Origin: Caulobacter sp. 602-2
GTDB taxonomy: Bacteria; Pseudomonadota; Alphaproteobacteria; Caulobacterales; Caulobacteraceae
Reading direction: 5' to 3'
DNA length: 64,000 bases
Assembly (NCBI RefSeq): GCF_011043625.1
Contig: NZ_JAAKGT010000003.1
Span: 1-64,000 of the forward strand
A model generated the notes under the pieces. It had not been told where the DNA came from and ran no database searches. It saw nothing but the letters and a program-made list of their open reading frames with translations. The number at the start of each line of letters is the position of its first letter. Position 1 is the stretch's first letter. The position numbers and the translations under genes were made by a program. Of the stretch, positions 8,430 through 16,697 are shown piece after piece.

Positions 8430-10501
8430 CAGGCCAGCCCCAGGGCGGAGACGGCCATGTCGATGAGCTTGATGCCGACGAACGGAGCCACCAGGCCGCC
8501 GACGCCGTAGATCAGCAGGTTGCGCGACAAGAGCTTGCCGGCGCCGATGGCCCGGTACTTCACGCCTTTCAGGGCCAGCGGGATCAGGGCGACGATCACC
8601 AGGGCGTTGAAGATCACCGCCGACAGGATCGCGCTCTGCGGGCTGTGCAGGCCCATGATGTTCAACCCGCCTAGAGCCGGCAGGGCGACCACGAACATCG
8701 CCGGGATGATGGCGAAGTACTTGGCCACGTCGTTGGCGATCGAGAACGTCGTCAGCGCGCCGCGGGTGATCAGCATCTGCTTGCCGACCTCGACGATCTC
8801 GATGACCTTGGTCGGGTCGCTGTCGAGGTCGACCATGTTGCCGGCCTCGCGGGCGGCCTGGGCGCCGGTCTGCATGGCCACGCCGACATCGGCCTGGGCG
8901 AGTGCGGGCGCGTCGTTGGCGCCGTCGCCGCACATGGCCACCAGGCGACCCTTGGCCTGCTCGGCGCGGATCAGGCGCAGCTTGTCCTCGGGGGTGGCTT
9001 CGGCGAGGAAGTCATCGACGCCAGCTTCCGAGGCGATCGCCGCGGCCGTCACCGGGTTGTCGCCGGTGATCATCACCGTGCGCAGGCCCATGCGGCGGAG
9101 GTCCGCGAACCTGGCCTTCACGCCGGGTTTGACGACGTCCTTCAGGTGGATGACGCCGACCAGGACGCCGTCCTCGCTGACCGCCAGGGGCGTGCCGCCC
9201 GAGCGGGCGATACGGTCGACGGCGGCCATCACCTCGCCGGGGATGCGCTTGGGATCGATGGCCAGGCTGCGATAGACAGCGTCCACCGCGCCCTTGCGCC
9301 ACGAGCGGCCGTCGACATCCAGGCCCGACTGGCGCGTGGTCGCGCTGAACGGGATGGCGGTCGCGCCGGCCGGCGCCTCCAGAGCCAGGCCCTGCTGGCG
9401 GCCCAGCTCGACGATCGAGCGGCCTTCGGGCGTCTCGTCGGCCAGCGAGGCCATGACGGCGGCGCGCAGGGCCGCGTCGGGACGCACGCCGGGGGCGGCG
9501 ATCACTTCGGTGGCCATGCGGTTGCCGAAGGTGATGGTGCCGGTCTTGTCGAGCAGCAGGGTGTCGACGTCGCCGGCCGCTTCCACCGCGCGGCCCGAGG
9601 TGGCCAGCACGTTGACCTTCAGCAGGCGGTCCATGCCGGCGATGCCGACGGCCGACAGAAGCCCGCCGATGGTCGTCGGGATCAGGGTGATGAACAGCGC
9701 GCCCAGCACCAGCGGATCCAGGGCGACGCCCGAGAACTTGCCCAGGCCCAGCAGGGTGACCACCGCGATCAGGAAGATCAGGGTCAGGCCCGCCAGCAGC
9801 ACGGCCAGCGCGATCTCGTTGGGCGTCTTGCGGCGGTCGGCGCCCTCGACCATGGCGATCATGCGGTCGAGGAAGGTCGAGCCCGGCGCGGCGGTGACCC
9901 GCACCTTGATCCAGTCGGAGACGACGGTGGTGCCGCCGGTCACGGCCGAGCGGTCGCCGCCGCTCTCGCGGATCACCGGCGCGCTTTCGCCGGTGATGGC
10001 CGCTTCGTTGACGCTGGCCATGCCCTCGACGATCTCGCCGTCGGTGGGGACCACGTCGCCGGCCTCGACCAGCACCAGTTCGCCGGGAACCAGCTTGTGG
10101 GCCGGGGTCGGGATGATCGTGCCGGCCTGCTCGTCGATGATCAGCTTGGCCTTGGTGGTGACGCGGGCGGCCCGCAGGCTGTCGGCGGCGGCCTTGCCGC
10201 GGCCCTCGGCCACGCTCTCGGCCAGGTTGGCGAAGAGCACGGTGGCCCAGAGCCACAGCGAGACCTGCACGGCGAAGCCGGCCGACTGCTGGGCGGCGAT
10301 GGCGGCGACGGCCGAGACCGTCGACAGCAGCGCCACGATCCAGGTTGCGAAGATCACCGGATTGCCGGTCAGCTTGCGCGGGTCGAGCTTGAGGAAGGCG
10401 TCCTTGGCCGCGCGGGCCAGGATCGGGGTCGAGAGGCCGCCGGCGAGGCTGGCGGCTTTACGCCGTCCGCCCTCGCCCGCCTCGATGTCGTAGGTGGTCA
10501 T
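8429..10501 (-). CDS. kdpB: KdpB catalytic P-type ATPase subunit
   Basis: P-type ATPase subunit of 690 residues, the normal size. It hydrolyses ATP and drives potassium import through KdpA in the inner membrane. Visible motifs: A-domain ITGESAPV, phosphorylation motif DKTGTITFG (Asp318), nucleotide-binding region, hinge [21 protein letters not shown] and several membrane segments (for example residues about 45-90 and 230-290, and three near the C-terminus). ATG at 10501 follows kdpA by 16 nt. Its stop codon overlaps the start of the 38-aa peptide gene. Confidence 0.97.
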   Translation of the reverse strand: MTTYDIEAGEGGRRKAASLAGGLSTPILARAAKDAFLKLDPRKLTGNPVIFATWIVALLSTVSAVAAIAAQQSAGFAVQVSLWLWATVLFANLAESVAEGRGKAAADSLRAARVTTKAKLIIDEQAGTIIPTPAHKLVPGELVLVEAGDVVPTDGEIVEGMASVNEAAITGESAPVIRESGGDRSAVTGGTTVVSDWIKVRVTAAPGSTFLDRMIAMVEGADRRKTPNEIALAVLLAGLTLIFLIAVVTLLGLGKFSGVALDPLVLGALFITLIPTTIGGLLSAVGIAGMDRLLKVNVLATSGRAVEAAGDVDTLLLDKTGTITFGNRMATEVIAAPGVRPDAALRAAVMASLADETPEGRSIVELGRQQGLALEAPAGATAIPFSATTRQSGLDVDGRSWRKGAVDAVYRSLAIDPKRIPGEVMAAVDRIARSGGTPLAVSEDGVLVGVIHLKDVVKPGVKARFADLRRMGLRTVMITGDNPVTAAAIASEAGVDDFLAEATPEDKLRLIRAEQAKGRLVAMCGDGANDAPALAQADVGVAMQTGAQAAREAGNMVDLDSDPTKVIEIVEVGKQMLITRGALTTFSIANDVAKYFAIIPAMFVVALPALGGLNIMGLHSPQSAILSAVIFNALVIVALIPLALKGVKYRAIGAGKLLSRNLLIYGVGGLVAPFVGIKLIDMAVSALGLA

Positions 10502-10517
10502 GGAAGTGCGCTTTCGA

Positions 10518-12227
10518 TCAGCGGCCGGCGACGAAGGCGAGCGCCTGGAAGTGCTCGACGATCGGTCCCAGCGCCAGAGCGGGGAAGAACTGCAGGCCGC
10601 CGAGGATCAGGATCACCCCGATCAGGAGGCCGACGAAGAGGCCGCCGTGGGTCGGCATGGCGCCGGCCGTCGGGGCGAGCTTGGGCTTGGCCGCCAGGGC
10701 GCCGGCGATGGCCAGCACCGCGACGATGGGAGCAAACCGCCCGAACATCATCGCCACGCCCAAGGTGGTGTTCCACCAGGGGGCGTTAGCCGTCAGGCCG
10801 CCGAAGGCCGAGCCGTTGTTGGCCGTGGTCGAGACGTAGGCGTAGAGGATCTCCGACAGGCCGTGGGGACCGGCGTGCATCAGGCCCTTCAGCGCCTCGG
10901 GCAGGATCGCGGCCAGGGCGGCGAAGCCCAGCATGAACAGCGGGATCACCAGCACGGCCAGCATGGCGAACTGGATCTCGCGGGCCTCGATCTTCTTGCC
11001 CAGGTACTCGGGCGTGCGGCCCACCATCAAGCCGGCGACGAACACCGCCAGCAGGGCCATGACGACCATGATGGCGATCCCCGAGCCGATGCCGCCGGGC
11101 AGGATCTCGCCCAGCTGCATCAGGAACATCGTCACCCCGCCACCCAGCGGCATCAGGCTGGAGTGCATGCCGTTGACCGAGCCGTTGGAGGCCCCGGTGG
11201 TCATGGCCGCCCAGGCGGCGGTCGAGGGCGCGCCGAAGCGGACCTCCTTGCCTTCCATGTTCACCGAGGTGTCGACATGGGCGGCGACCTGGGCCGGCGG
11301 AGCCTGCGTCTCGGTGGCGTAGATGCTCGCCGCGCCGGCGCTCAGCAGCACCGCGGCGGCGATGACGAGGGCGCGCACGTCCTTCTTGGCCAGCACGCTG
11401 CGGCCGAAGGCGAAGAACGCCGCCCAGCCCAGCACGTTGATCGACACGGCCGTGATCAGGTTGGTCAGCGGCGTGGGGTTCTCGAACGGGTGAGCCGAGT
11501 TGACGTTGAAGATGCCGCCGCCGTTGATACCCAGCTGCTTGACCGCCAGCTGGCTGGCGGTGGCGAACAGCGAGATCTTCTGCTCGCCGCCTTCGAGCGT
11601 GTGAGCCGTGACGCCGGCGGCCAGGGTCTGGGGCACGCCCAGGGCCACCAGCACGATGGCCACCACCACGCACAGCGGCAGCAGCACCCACAGCGTGGTG
11701 CGGATCACGTCGCTCCAGAAGTTGCCGACATCCTCGCCCTTGTTGGCGATGAAGCCGCGGGCCAGAGCCGCGGCGATGGCGGCGCCGGTGGCGGCCGAGA
11801 CGAAGTTCTGCACCGTCAGCACCAGCATCTGGCTGAGCGTCGACATGGTGGTCTCGCCGCCATAGCTCTGCCAGTTGGTGTTGGTCACGAAGCTGACGGC
11901 GGTGTTGAACGCCAGGTGCGGCGACAGGCCTGCGAACCCTTGCGGGTTCAGCGGCAGCACGCCCTGCAGGCGCAGCACGCCATAGACCAGGAAGAAGCCG
12001 ACGGCGTTGAAGGCCAGGAGCGCGCCGGCATAGCCGATCCAGCTCTGGCCCTTGCGCGGGTCGATGCCGCCGGCCGCGTAGAAGAGACGCTCGACCGGGG
12101 CCAGCACCGGGTCGAGCCAGGTGCGTTCGCCGTTCCAGACGCGCGACATGTACACGCCCAGCGGCCAGCCCAAGCCGACCGCCAGGCCAAGCGTCAGGGC
12201 GATCTCCGCCCATCCTTGCCAGTTCAT
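10518..12227 (-). CDS. kdpA: KdpA potassium-binding channel-like subunit
   Basis: Integral membrane subunit of 569 residues with about ten membrane segments, homologous to the potassium-channel superfamily. It forms the selectivity filter of the KdpFABC complex. Recognisable stretches are [10 protein letters not shown] in the first pore loop, [11 protein letters not shown] and [16 protein letters not shown] in the last, all typical of KdpA. The start ATG 12227 gives the usual N-terminus with [19 protein letters not shown]. It begins 20 nt after the kdpF stop. Confidence 0.97.
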   Translation of the reverse strand: MNWQGWAEIALTLGLAVGLGWPLGVYMSRVWNGERTWLDPVLAPVERLFYAAGGIDPRKGQSWIGYAGALLAFNAVGFFLVYGVLRLQGVLPLNPQGFAGLSPHLAFNTAVSFVTNTNWQSYGGETTMSTLSQMLVLTVQNFVSAATGAAIAAALARGFIANKGEDVGNFWSDVIRTTLWVLLPLCVVVAIVLVALGVPQTLAAGVTAHTLEGGEQKISLFATASQLAVKQLGINGGGIFNVNSAHPFENPTPLTNLITAVSINVLGWAAFFAFGRSVLAKKDVRALVIAAAVLLSAGAASIYATETQAPPAQVAAHVDTSVNMEGKEVRFGAPSTAAWAAMTTGASNGSVNGMHSSLMPLGGGVTMFLMQLGEILPGGIGSGIAIMVVMALLAVFVAGLMVGRTPEYLGKKIEAREIQFAMLAVLVIPLFMLGFAALAAILPEALKGLMHAGPHGLSEILYAYVSTTANNGSAFGGLTANAPWWNTTLGVAMMFGRFAPIVAVLAIAGALAAKPKLAPTAGAMPTHGGLFVGLLIGVILILGGLQFFPALALGPIVEHFQALAFVAGR

Positions 12228-12247
12228 TTGAGGTTATCCGAGGATCG

Positions 12248-12340
12248 TCAGAACCGGTCCGGCCGCATCAGGGCCGTGACCATGTAGGCCGCGACGACGA
12301 TCGCCCCGGCCCCCCACAGCGCGTTCACGAACAGGGTCAT
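12248..12340 (-). CDS. kdpF: KdpF-like 30-aa membrane peptide
   Basis: Short gene read directly from the sequence. The product begins MTLFVNALWGAGAIVVAA and continues YMVTALMRPDRF: one hydrophobic helix followed by a short charged tail, the typical KdpF layout (the family is about 29 residues). KdpF stabilises the KdpABC complex. Its ATG overlaps the TGA of the preceding 27-aa gene (ATGA), so translation is probably coupled. kdpA starts 20 nt downstream. Position before kdpA is where kdpF is normally found. Confidence 0.85.
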   Translation of the reverse strand: MTLFVNALWGAGAIVVAAYMVTALMRPDRF

Positions 12341-12420
12341 GCGCGCCTCAATGCGACGGCGAACAGGCCGAAGAGCGCAAACAGCCCTCCGCCCAGCGCC
12401 AGAAAAACGATGTCAGCCAT
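12337..12420 (-). CDS. 27-aa membrane peptide, first gene of the kdp operon
   Basis: Tiny gene with a near-perfect AAGGAGG ribosome site six bases before ATG 12420, the best one in this operon. The product, MADIVFLALGGGLFALFGLF then AVALRRA, is a single membrane helix with a basic tail. Short peptides of this kind precede kdpF in some proteobacteria and are sometimes annotated with names implying potassium transport, but the function is unproven. The TGA overlaps the kdpF ATG, so this gene may serve to load ribosomes onto kdpF or act as a second small subunit. Confidence 0.75.
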   Translation of the reverse strand: MADIVFLALGGGLFALFGLFAVALRRA

Positions 12421-12750
12421 GTCGGCCTCCTTCCGGGTTGGCGCGGAAGGGACCACGGAGCCGCGTAAGGGCTCCATTCGGGAGACGTATGGGCCGCATA
12501 AGCGCCGCATAAAGACGGGACGCAGAGCCGGCCCAGGCGGCGCATGCTGCAATGCAGCACAAGAACAGCCGTCCAGTGACGGCCTTTCCGCCTCGCTGGA
12601 AACTAGGCCGTCAGCCTTGCGAACAAGGCGTTTTCGTGACGAGCGCCCTGATCGACGGTTATTGTGGCGCGCGCGAAACTTTGTCCTTGTTTGCAGCGCA
12701 AAATCGCGAAACGGTGGAAGCCTTCCCTCGTCGAACGCGTTCTTGGGCTC
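12421..12750. other. kdp promoter region and non-coding DNA
   Basis: The left part (12421-12560) carries the kdp leader, ribosome site and KdpE-box-like repeat. From 12560 to 12750 there are overlapping open frames on both strands, none with a recognisable domain. A palindrome-like GCATGCTGCAATGCAGC stretch at 12542-12558 is visible. No RNA gene is recognised. Confidence 0.5.
12497..12513 (-). promoter_or_regulatory. Candidate KdpE operator upstream of the kdp operon
   Basis: Read on the minus strand, this site is TTTATG-N5-CTTATG, a direct repeat of 11-bp period inside a longer repeat of TTATGCGGC. The Escherichia coli KdpE site has the pattern TTTATA-N5-TTTACA with the same spacing. The repeat lies 77-93 bp upstream of the first operon start codon (12420). 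Both the match and the location support binding by the KdpE encoded at 3489-4181. A sigma-70 type promoter would be expected between the site and 12420 but none stands out. Confidence 0.6.
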
Positions 12751-12879
12751 ATGTCACCGCTGTTCCCCACCTTGGTCATCCTGGCCCTGCTGGCGCTGCT
12801 GGTCTGGCCCAGCGTCGAACCCCGCCTGCGCCGCCGGCTGCGCGGGCGCGGCAAGCGTCGCGGCTATTTCCGGGACTGA
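12751..12879 (+). CDS. Possible 42-aa single-pass membrane protein
   Basis: Candidate small gene: ATG 12751 to TGA 12879. The product is MSPLFPTLVILALLALLVWP followed by a very basic tail rich in Arg and Lys, ending GYFRD. That is a plausible one-helix membrane protein with a cytoplasmic tail. There is no strong ribosome site, and the same frame stays open upstream to 12664, so the call rests mostly on the hydrophobic segment. It lies between the divergent kdp promoter and the lipoprotein at 13002. Confidence 0.3.
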   Translation: MSPLFPTLVILALLALLVWPSVEPRLRRRLRGRGKRRGYFRD

Positions 12880-13001
12880 TCACCCCGCCCCCAATCGCCC
12901 GATCCGCGCAATCGCGCGAGACCTCTTCCCTCGCGCGAGCGGAATGAGGTAAGAGCGAACTTGATCGCGTTCCGCGATCATCTTGCTCGGGGGAGCACCA
13001 A

Positions 13002-13493
13002 TTGAAGAAGTTGATCCTGGCGGCCGTCGGCTGCCTGAGCCTTTCCGCGTGCGCGACGGTGACGCGCGGATCCAGCGACGCGTGGGAAGTCAGTAGCGAT
13101 CCGGGCGGGGCGCGCGTCGAGACGACCAACGGCCATTTCTGCGAAGCCACGCCGTGCGCCATCCGCATGAAGCGCAAGAGCCAGTTCGTGGCGACGGTGA
13201 CCAAGCCCGGCTACGAGCCGGCCAAGATCACCGTCACGCACAAGACCGCGGGCGCCGGGGCGGCCGGCGTCGCCGGCAACGTGCTTGTCGGCGGCGTCAT
13301 CGGCCTGGGCGTCGACGCCTTCTCGGGCGCGTCGCAGGACCTGGTGCCCAATCCGGCCTTCGTGAAGCTGGAGCCGATCAAGACCGCCCAGCCCGCGACC
13401 GGCGCGACCCCCGCTCCGGCCGAAAAGGCCGCCGCCCCCGCTCCGGCTCCGGCCGCGACCCCGGCGGCGTCCCCGACCCCGGCGGGCAACTAG
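13002..13493 (+). CDS. PEGA-like envelope lipoprotein
   Basis: Lipoprotein of 163 residues starting at TTG 13002, supported by a GGGGGAG ribosome site. A short signal peptide ends in the lipobox LSACAT (Cys about residue 17). The domain after it (about 20-70), VSSDPGGARVE...ATPCAIRM...ATVTKPGYEPAK, follows the PEGA pattern of small surface-layer-type repeats. A Gly/Ala-rich hydrophobic segment (about 80-105, GAAGVAGNVLVGGVIGLGVD) follows, then a long Pro/Ala tail. Similar lipoproteins are common in Caulobacterales with unknown roles. A strong bidirectional hairpin terminator follows at 13518. Confidence 0.8.
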   Translation: MKKLILAAVGCLSLSACATVTRGSSDAWEVSSDPGGARVETTNGHFCEATPCAIRMKRKSQFVATVTKPGYEPAKITVTHKTAGAGAAGVAGNVLVGGVIGLGVDAFSGASQDLVPNPAFVKLEPIKTAQPATGATPAPAEKAAAPAPAPAATPAASPTPAGN

Positions 13494-13517
13494 GCCCGGG
13501 GCGGACCCGGAATGAAG

Positions 13518-13550
13518 AAGGGCCGCCCCTCCGGGCGGCCCTTTGCTTTT
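13518..13550. terminator. Bidirectional rho-independent terminator
   Basis: Perfect 11-bp stem AAGGGCCGCCC / GGGCGGCCCTT (13518-13528 and 13533-13543) with a CTCC loop, followed by a T-rich run. It separates the convergent lipoprotein gene (ending 13493) and HNH gene (ending 13557). Confidence 0.85.
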
Positions 13551-13556
13551 GCACCG

Positions 13557-14117
13557 TCAGGATTCCAGCTCGATGTCCCAGTAGAGGTAGTCGAGCCAGC
13601 TTTCGTGCAGGTGCCCGGGCGGGAACCTGCGGCCGCGATCCTGGAGCTCGTGCATCGAGGGACGCCGCGCGGTGTGGAAGGGGTGCATGCCCGCTTCGCG
13701 CGGGGTGCGACCGCCCTTGGTCAGGTTGCAGGGCGCGCAGGCGGTGACGATGTTCTCCCACGTGGTGCGCCCGCCGCGCGAGCGGGGGATGACGTGATCG
13801 AAGGTCAGGTCCTCGGGCGAGCCGCAGTACTGGCAGCTGAAGCTGTCGCGCAGGAACAGGTTGAAGCGGGTGAAGGCCGGCGGCCGCTCCTGCGGCACGT
13901 ACTGCTTCAGCGACACCACGCTGGGCAGCTTCATCTCGAAGGACGGCGAGTGGACCACGTGGTCGTAGGTCGAGACCACGTCGACGCGGTCGAGGAACAC
14001 CGCCTTGATCACCTCCTGCCATGGCCAGAGGGACAGCGGATAATAGCTCAAGGGCCGGTAGTCGGCGTTGAGAACGAGAGCCGGCATGCCGGACGGGGGA
14101 CGGGTCAGGACCTGCAT
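13557..14117 (-). CDS. HNH endonuclease family protein
   Basis: Protein of 186 residues with a C-terminal HNH nuclease fold. The zinc-binding and catalytic elements are visible in order: CQYCG, LTFDHVIPRSRGG, TTWENIVTACAPCN and the second Cys pair CAPCN. The N-terminal half, beginning MQVLTRPPSGMPALVLNADY and continuing with PLSLWPWQEVIKAVF, is typical of a widely conserved alphaproteobacterial/actinobacterial HNH family whose in vivo substrate is unknown. It is not linked to a restriction or defence operon here. A short dyad GGGACC-N5-GGTCCC (14135-14151) lies just upstream of the start. Confidence 0.88.
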   Translation of the reverse strand: MQVLTRPPSGMPALVLNADYRPLSYYPLSLWPWQEVIKAVFLDRVDVVSTYDHVVHSPSFEMKLPSVVSLKQYVPQERPPAFTRFNLFLRDSFSCQYCGSPEDLTFDHVIPRSRGGRTTWENIVTACAPCNLTKGGRTPREAGMHPFHTARRPSMHELQDRGRRFPPGHLHESWLDYLYWDIELES

Positions 14118-14284
14118 CAGGGCCTCCCGAATCCGGGACCCGAAAGGTCCCTATGGAGCTGGTACGCGGTCGGACTGAAGACGGGCCTCCTTCCTACGCA
14201 AATCAGGGAATCGCCATTCATTCCCGGACGCACAGAAAGGATGATCCCAATCGGCGACAGAACCAAGACGAAGCTTGTGAAAGT

Positions 14285-14977
14285 TCAGCCGACGGGCTGG
14301 AGTGCTATCTCTCCGCGCCGAACGCCGCCGTAGCAGGCCCACAGAAGGTGCGCCGCTACCCCGCGATAGGGCTTCCAAGCCTCGGCCCGGACATAGGCCG
14401 CCTTCTCGCTGGGACGCGCGTCCTGGCCGTCGGCCCAGCGCATGGCCTCCTGCAGGGCGATGTCGCCGCCGGGAAAGACGTCGATGCGCCCCTCGCAGAA
14501 CATCAGGAAGGTCTCGGCGGTCCACCGCCCGATCCCCTTGATGGCCACGAGGGCGGCGACGGCCTGGGCGTCGGGCATGGCCTTAAGCGCATCGAAGTCG
14601 CAGGCGCCGGACAGGTGCGCGCCGGCGATCTCGCGCAGATAGCGCACCTTGGGCCGCGACAGGCCAAGGCCCTGCAGCGCCGGGTCGTCCAGCGCCATGA
14701 CGGCCTGGGGCGTCAGCTCGGGCAGGCCCGCTTGAACCCGCGCCCAGATCGCCGCGGCGGCCGCCACCGAGATCTGCTGCTCGACGATCATCCGGGCCAG
14801 GCCCGGAAAGCCGCCAGGCCGCAGGCGCCATTCGAACACCGGCGTCACCGCCTCCAGGCGGGCGAACATCGGGTCGGCGGCGGCCAGGTGGGCGCGGGCG
14901 GCGGCGATCAGGCCGGGAGTGGGAGCGGAAGCGGAGATCACGGCGGCGAGGAAGCCCTCGCCGGGTCGCGCTGGCAA
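14285..14977 (-). CDS. alkA: AlkA-type DNA-3-methyladenine glycosylase
   Basis: Helix-hairpin-helix base-excision glycosylase of up to 230 residues that removes alkylated bases. The HhH-GPD signature is clear: LVAIKGIGRWTAETFLMF followed by RIDVFPGGDIALQEA, where the Asp after PGG is the catalytic residue. The region FPGLARMIVEQQISVAAAAAIW is the usual N-terminal helix. It has only the catalytic domain, without the N-terminal TATA-like domain of E. coli AlkA. The frame opens with TTG 14977; a GTG at 14941 is an alternative and the true start is uncertain. Immediately upstream lies a palindromic intergenic repeat. Confidence 0.88.
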   Translation of the reverse strand: MPARPGEGFLAAVISASAPTPGLIAAARAHLAAADPMFARLEAVTPVFEWRLRPGGFPGLARMIVEQQISVAAAAAIWARVQAGLPELTPQAVMALDDPALQGLGLSRPKVRYLREIAGAHLSGACDFDALKAMPDAQAVAALVAIKGIGRWTAETFLMFCEGRIDVFPGGDIALQEAMRWADGQDARPSEKAAYVRAEAWKPYRGVAAHLLWACYGGVRRGEIALQPVG

Positions 14978-14999
14978 TCCGAAACTTGCGGAGGGCGTC

Positions 15000-15107
15000 T
15001 TGCGTCCTTCGAGGCCCGCTGGCGCGGGCGCCTCAGGATGAGGAAGTCAGTGCGACCAGGGTCCTCATCCTGAGCTGCGAGCCGCAGGCGAGCCTCGAAG
15101 GACGCAA
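15000..15107. repeat. Palindromic intergenic repeat, family 1 copy A
   Basis: A 108-bp inverted repeat. The outer arms TTGCGTCCTTCGAGGC (15000-15015) and GCCTCGAAGGACGCAA (15092-15107) are perfect complements. Inner arms CCTCAGGATGAGGA and TCCTCATCCTGAG pair too. A second copy of the same element is at 23642-23745. This kind of repeat is widespread between genes in alphaproteobacteria. Here it separates the glycosylase and greA genes and would form a long hairpin in RNA. Confidence 0.9.
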
Positions 15108-15111
15108 GGCC

Positions 15112-15591
15112 TCAGCCGATAGAGACGATCTCGACCTCGCCGCCGGCCACCGTCGCGGTGTCGCCCACGCCCTTGCCCATCAGGCCCCGGGCCAGGGGCG
15201 AGACGTAGGACACCGAGCCCTTGGCCGGGTCGGCCTCGTCCTCGCCGACGATGCGGAAGGTCTGGGTGCGGCCGTCCTCGCGGTCGAAGGTCACCGTGTC
15301 GCCGAACTGCACGCTGGACCGTCCCGCGTCGCGCTCGACCAGCTGGGCCGTGGCGCGGCGAGCCGACCAATAGCGCAAATCGCGCGTGGCGCGGGCCATG
15401 GCGGTGCGGTCGTCGGCCACGCCTCCGGCCGCCTGGGCGGCGGCGTAGGCGGCGCGGGCGGCGACGAACTCGGCCTCGATCATCGCCATGCCGTCGGGCG
15501 TGACGAGATTGGGATGTTGCGAGATCGGACGATCGGGAAGGTCGGCGGCGAACGCTTCGGCGTCGCCTTCCTTGGTGAAGGCCACGCTCAT
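15112..15591 (-). CDS. greA: GreA/GreB-family transcription elongation factor
   Basis: Protein of 159 residues. After an N-terminal extension with DLPDRPISQHPNLVT, a helical hairpin (about residues 33-85) forms the coiled coil that reaches into the RNA polymerase secondary channel. The C-terminal FKBP-like domain contains VQFGDTVTFDREDGRTQTFR, IVGEDEADPAKGSVSYVSPL and ARGLMGKGVGD, all Gre-type signatures. It rescues backtracked polymerase by stimulating transcript cleavage. The extended N-terminus is typical of an alphaproteobacterial Gre subgroup, so it may be a paralogue rather than the housekeeping GreA. Confidence 0.85.
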   Translation of the reverse strand: MSVAFTKEGDAEAFAADLPDRPISQHPNLVTPDGMAMIEAEFVAARAAYAAAQAAGGVADDRTAMARATRDLRYWSARRATAQLVERDAGRSSVQFGDTVTFDREDGRTQTFRIVGEDEADPAKGSVSYVSPLARGLMGKGVGDTATVAGGEVEIVSIG

Positions 15592-15772
15592 AGGGGCGCT
15601 CGCGAAAAGGAAATCGGCAGGATCATCGGACGGAAACCCGGCATGTCGCGGGTCGTTCCGCCGCCTCGGCTATGACCGAGCGCGGCCCTCAGATCAAGAT
15701 TGGGGGCGGACGGGCCACCCCGGCGGCCGCCCCCGGACAAGGCCGGGGCGGCCGCATCGGACATCTTCGTCC

Positions 15773-15886
15773 TTACAGCGCGATGGCCAGCACGGCGCCG
15801 GCGACGCCGACGGCGGCAACCAGGAAGTAACCGATGGCGACGCGGTCGAAGAGGCCTTCGAAGGCTTCGAAGCTACGGCTGGTCAT
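15773..15886 (-). CDS. 37-aa single-pass membrane protein divergent from tetR
   Basis: Small gene starting at ATG 15886 with an AAGGA ribosome site eight bases upstream. The product has an amphipathic N-terminus, MTSRSFEAFEGLFDRV, and one hydrophobic helix, AIGYFLVAAVGVAGAVLAIAL. Its upstream region is shared with the divergent TetR-family gene and contains a perfect 18-bp palindrome at 16001-16018, so it is a candidate target of that regulator. Function is unknown. A GC-rich hairpin lies downstream near 15727-15764. Confidence 0.55.
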   Translation of the reverse strand: MTSRSFEAFEGLFDRVAIGYFLVAAVGVAGAVLAIAL

Positions 15887-16000
15887 GACACACATCCTTG
15901 CAGTTGGTGCGCGCCGACCCCCTCGGCCGGCGTGGCTCAGTGGCGGTCTCTTGATGGCCGATCCATCTGAACAACGCTTAGATAACACGGATCTTGTCGA

Positions 16001-16018
16001 CGTCAAGATATCTTGACG
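16001..16018. promoter_or_regulatory. Perfect palindrome, likely TetR-family operator
   Basis: CGTCAAGATATCTTGACG is an uninterrupted 18-bp perfect palindrome. A second, interleaved dyad, ATCTTG-N7-CAAGAT, spans 15991-16009. Both lie between the divergent 37-aa membrane gene (start 15886) and the TetR gene (start 16064). TetR regulators commonly bind palindromes of this length in their own divergent promoter, so autoregulation and control of the small gene are inferred. Confidence 0.75.
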
Positions 16019-16063
16019 CTGTTTGGATGGATTTTCGCTACGTAAGGGATAGAGTGCCCGCCG

Positions 16064-16684
16064 ATGACTCTCGCCCAGCCCGAAGCCCGCCCCTATCACC
16101 ACGGCGATCTGAGCCGCGCCCTCGTCGAGGCCGCCCGCAGGATCCTGGAGACCGACGGCCCGGCCGCCCTGTCCCTGCGAGCCGTGGCGCGCGAGGCCGG
16201 CGTCAGCCCGGCCGCGCCCTACCACCACTTCAAGGACAAGGGCCAACTGCTCGACGCGGTGGCCCACGAGGGCTGGGTGGCGCTCGACGCAGCCCTGATG
16301 AAGGCCCGCCAGGAAAGCGACGACGATCGCCGCCGGATGACCAGCCTGGGCGTGGCCTACGTCACCTTCGCGCGCGACAACCCCGCGCTCTATCGCGTGA
16401 TGTACGACTGCTCGCGCGACAAGGACGCCCTTCCCGACCAGATGAAGGAAGAAGGCGCCTACTGCCAGGTGCGCAACACCATCGCCCACGCCGCCGGCGA
16501 TGGCGTCTCCGAGATCGACCTGGAGCTGGCCACCATCGCGGCCTGGTGCGCGGGCCACGGCCTGGCGGAAATGAGCGGCTTCAAGCAGTTCGAAAGCCTC
16601 AAAGCCCTGCTCGGCGGCGAAGAGGCGTTCCTCAAGGCCGTGTTCGACCACCTGGGCATGTTCGCCAAGTTCGATCGCGGATGA
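16064..16684 (+). CDS. TetR/AcrR-family transcriptional regulator
   Basis: Regulator of 206 residues. The N-terminal helix-turn-helix domain (about 10-60) is clear: LVEAARRILETDGPAALSLR, AVAREAGVSPAAPYHHFKDK then GQLLDAVA. The C-terminal ligand domain resembles the TetR_C WHG-type group, with RDNPALYRVMY and an AAWCAGHGLAEM stretch. Start is ATG 16064. It is divergent from the 37-aa membrane gene, and the palindrome at 16001-16018 is its probable operator. Its 3' end lies 14 nt from gluQ, so read-through into gluQ is possible. The ligand is unknown. Confidence 0.92.
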   Translation: MTLAQPEARPYHHGDLSRALVEAARRILETDGPAALSLRAVAREAGVSPAAPYHHFKDKGQLLDAVAHEGWVALDAALMKARQESDDDRRRMTSLGVAYVTFARDNPALYRVMYDCSRDKDALPDQMKEEGAYCQVRNTIAHAAGDGVSEIDLELATIAAWCAGHGLAEMSGFKQFESLKALLGGEEAFLKAVFDHLGMFAKFDRG

Positions 16685-16697
16685 TCTCGCCCCGCGA

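Noticed and set aside
15000..15107. Identity of the repeat with the known GANTC-associated Caulobacter intergenic repeats
   Set aside because: I found no GANTC methylation site in either copy, so the connection cannot be claimed.
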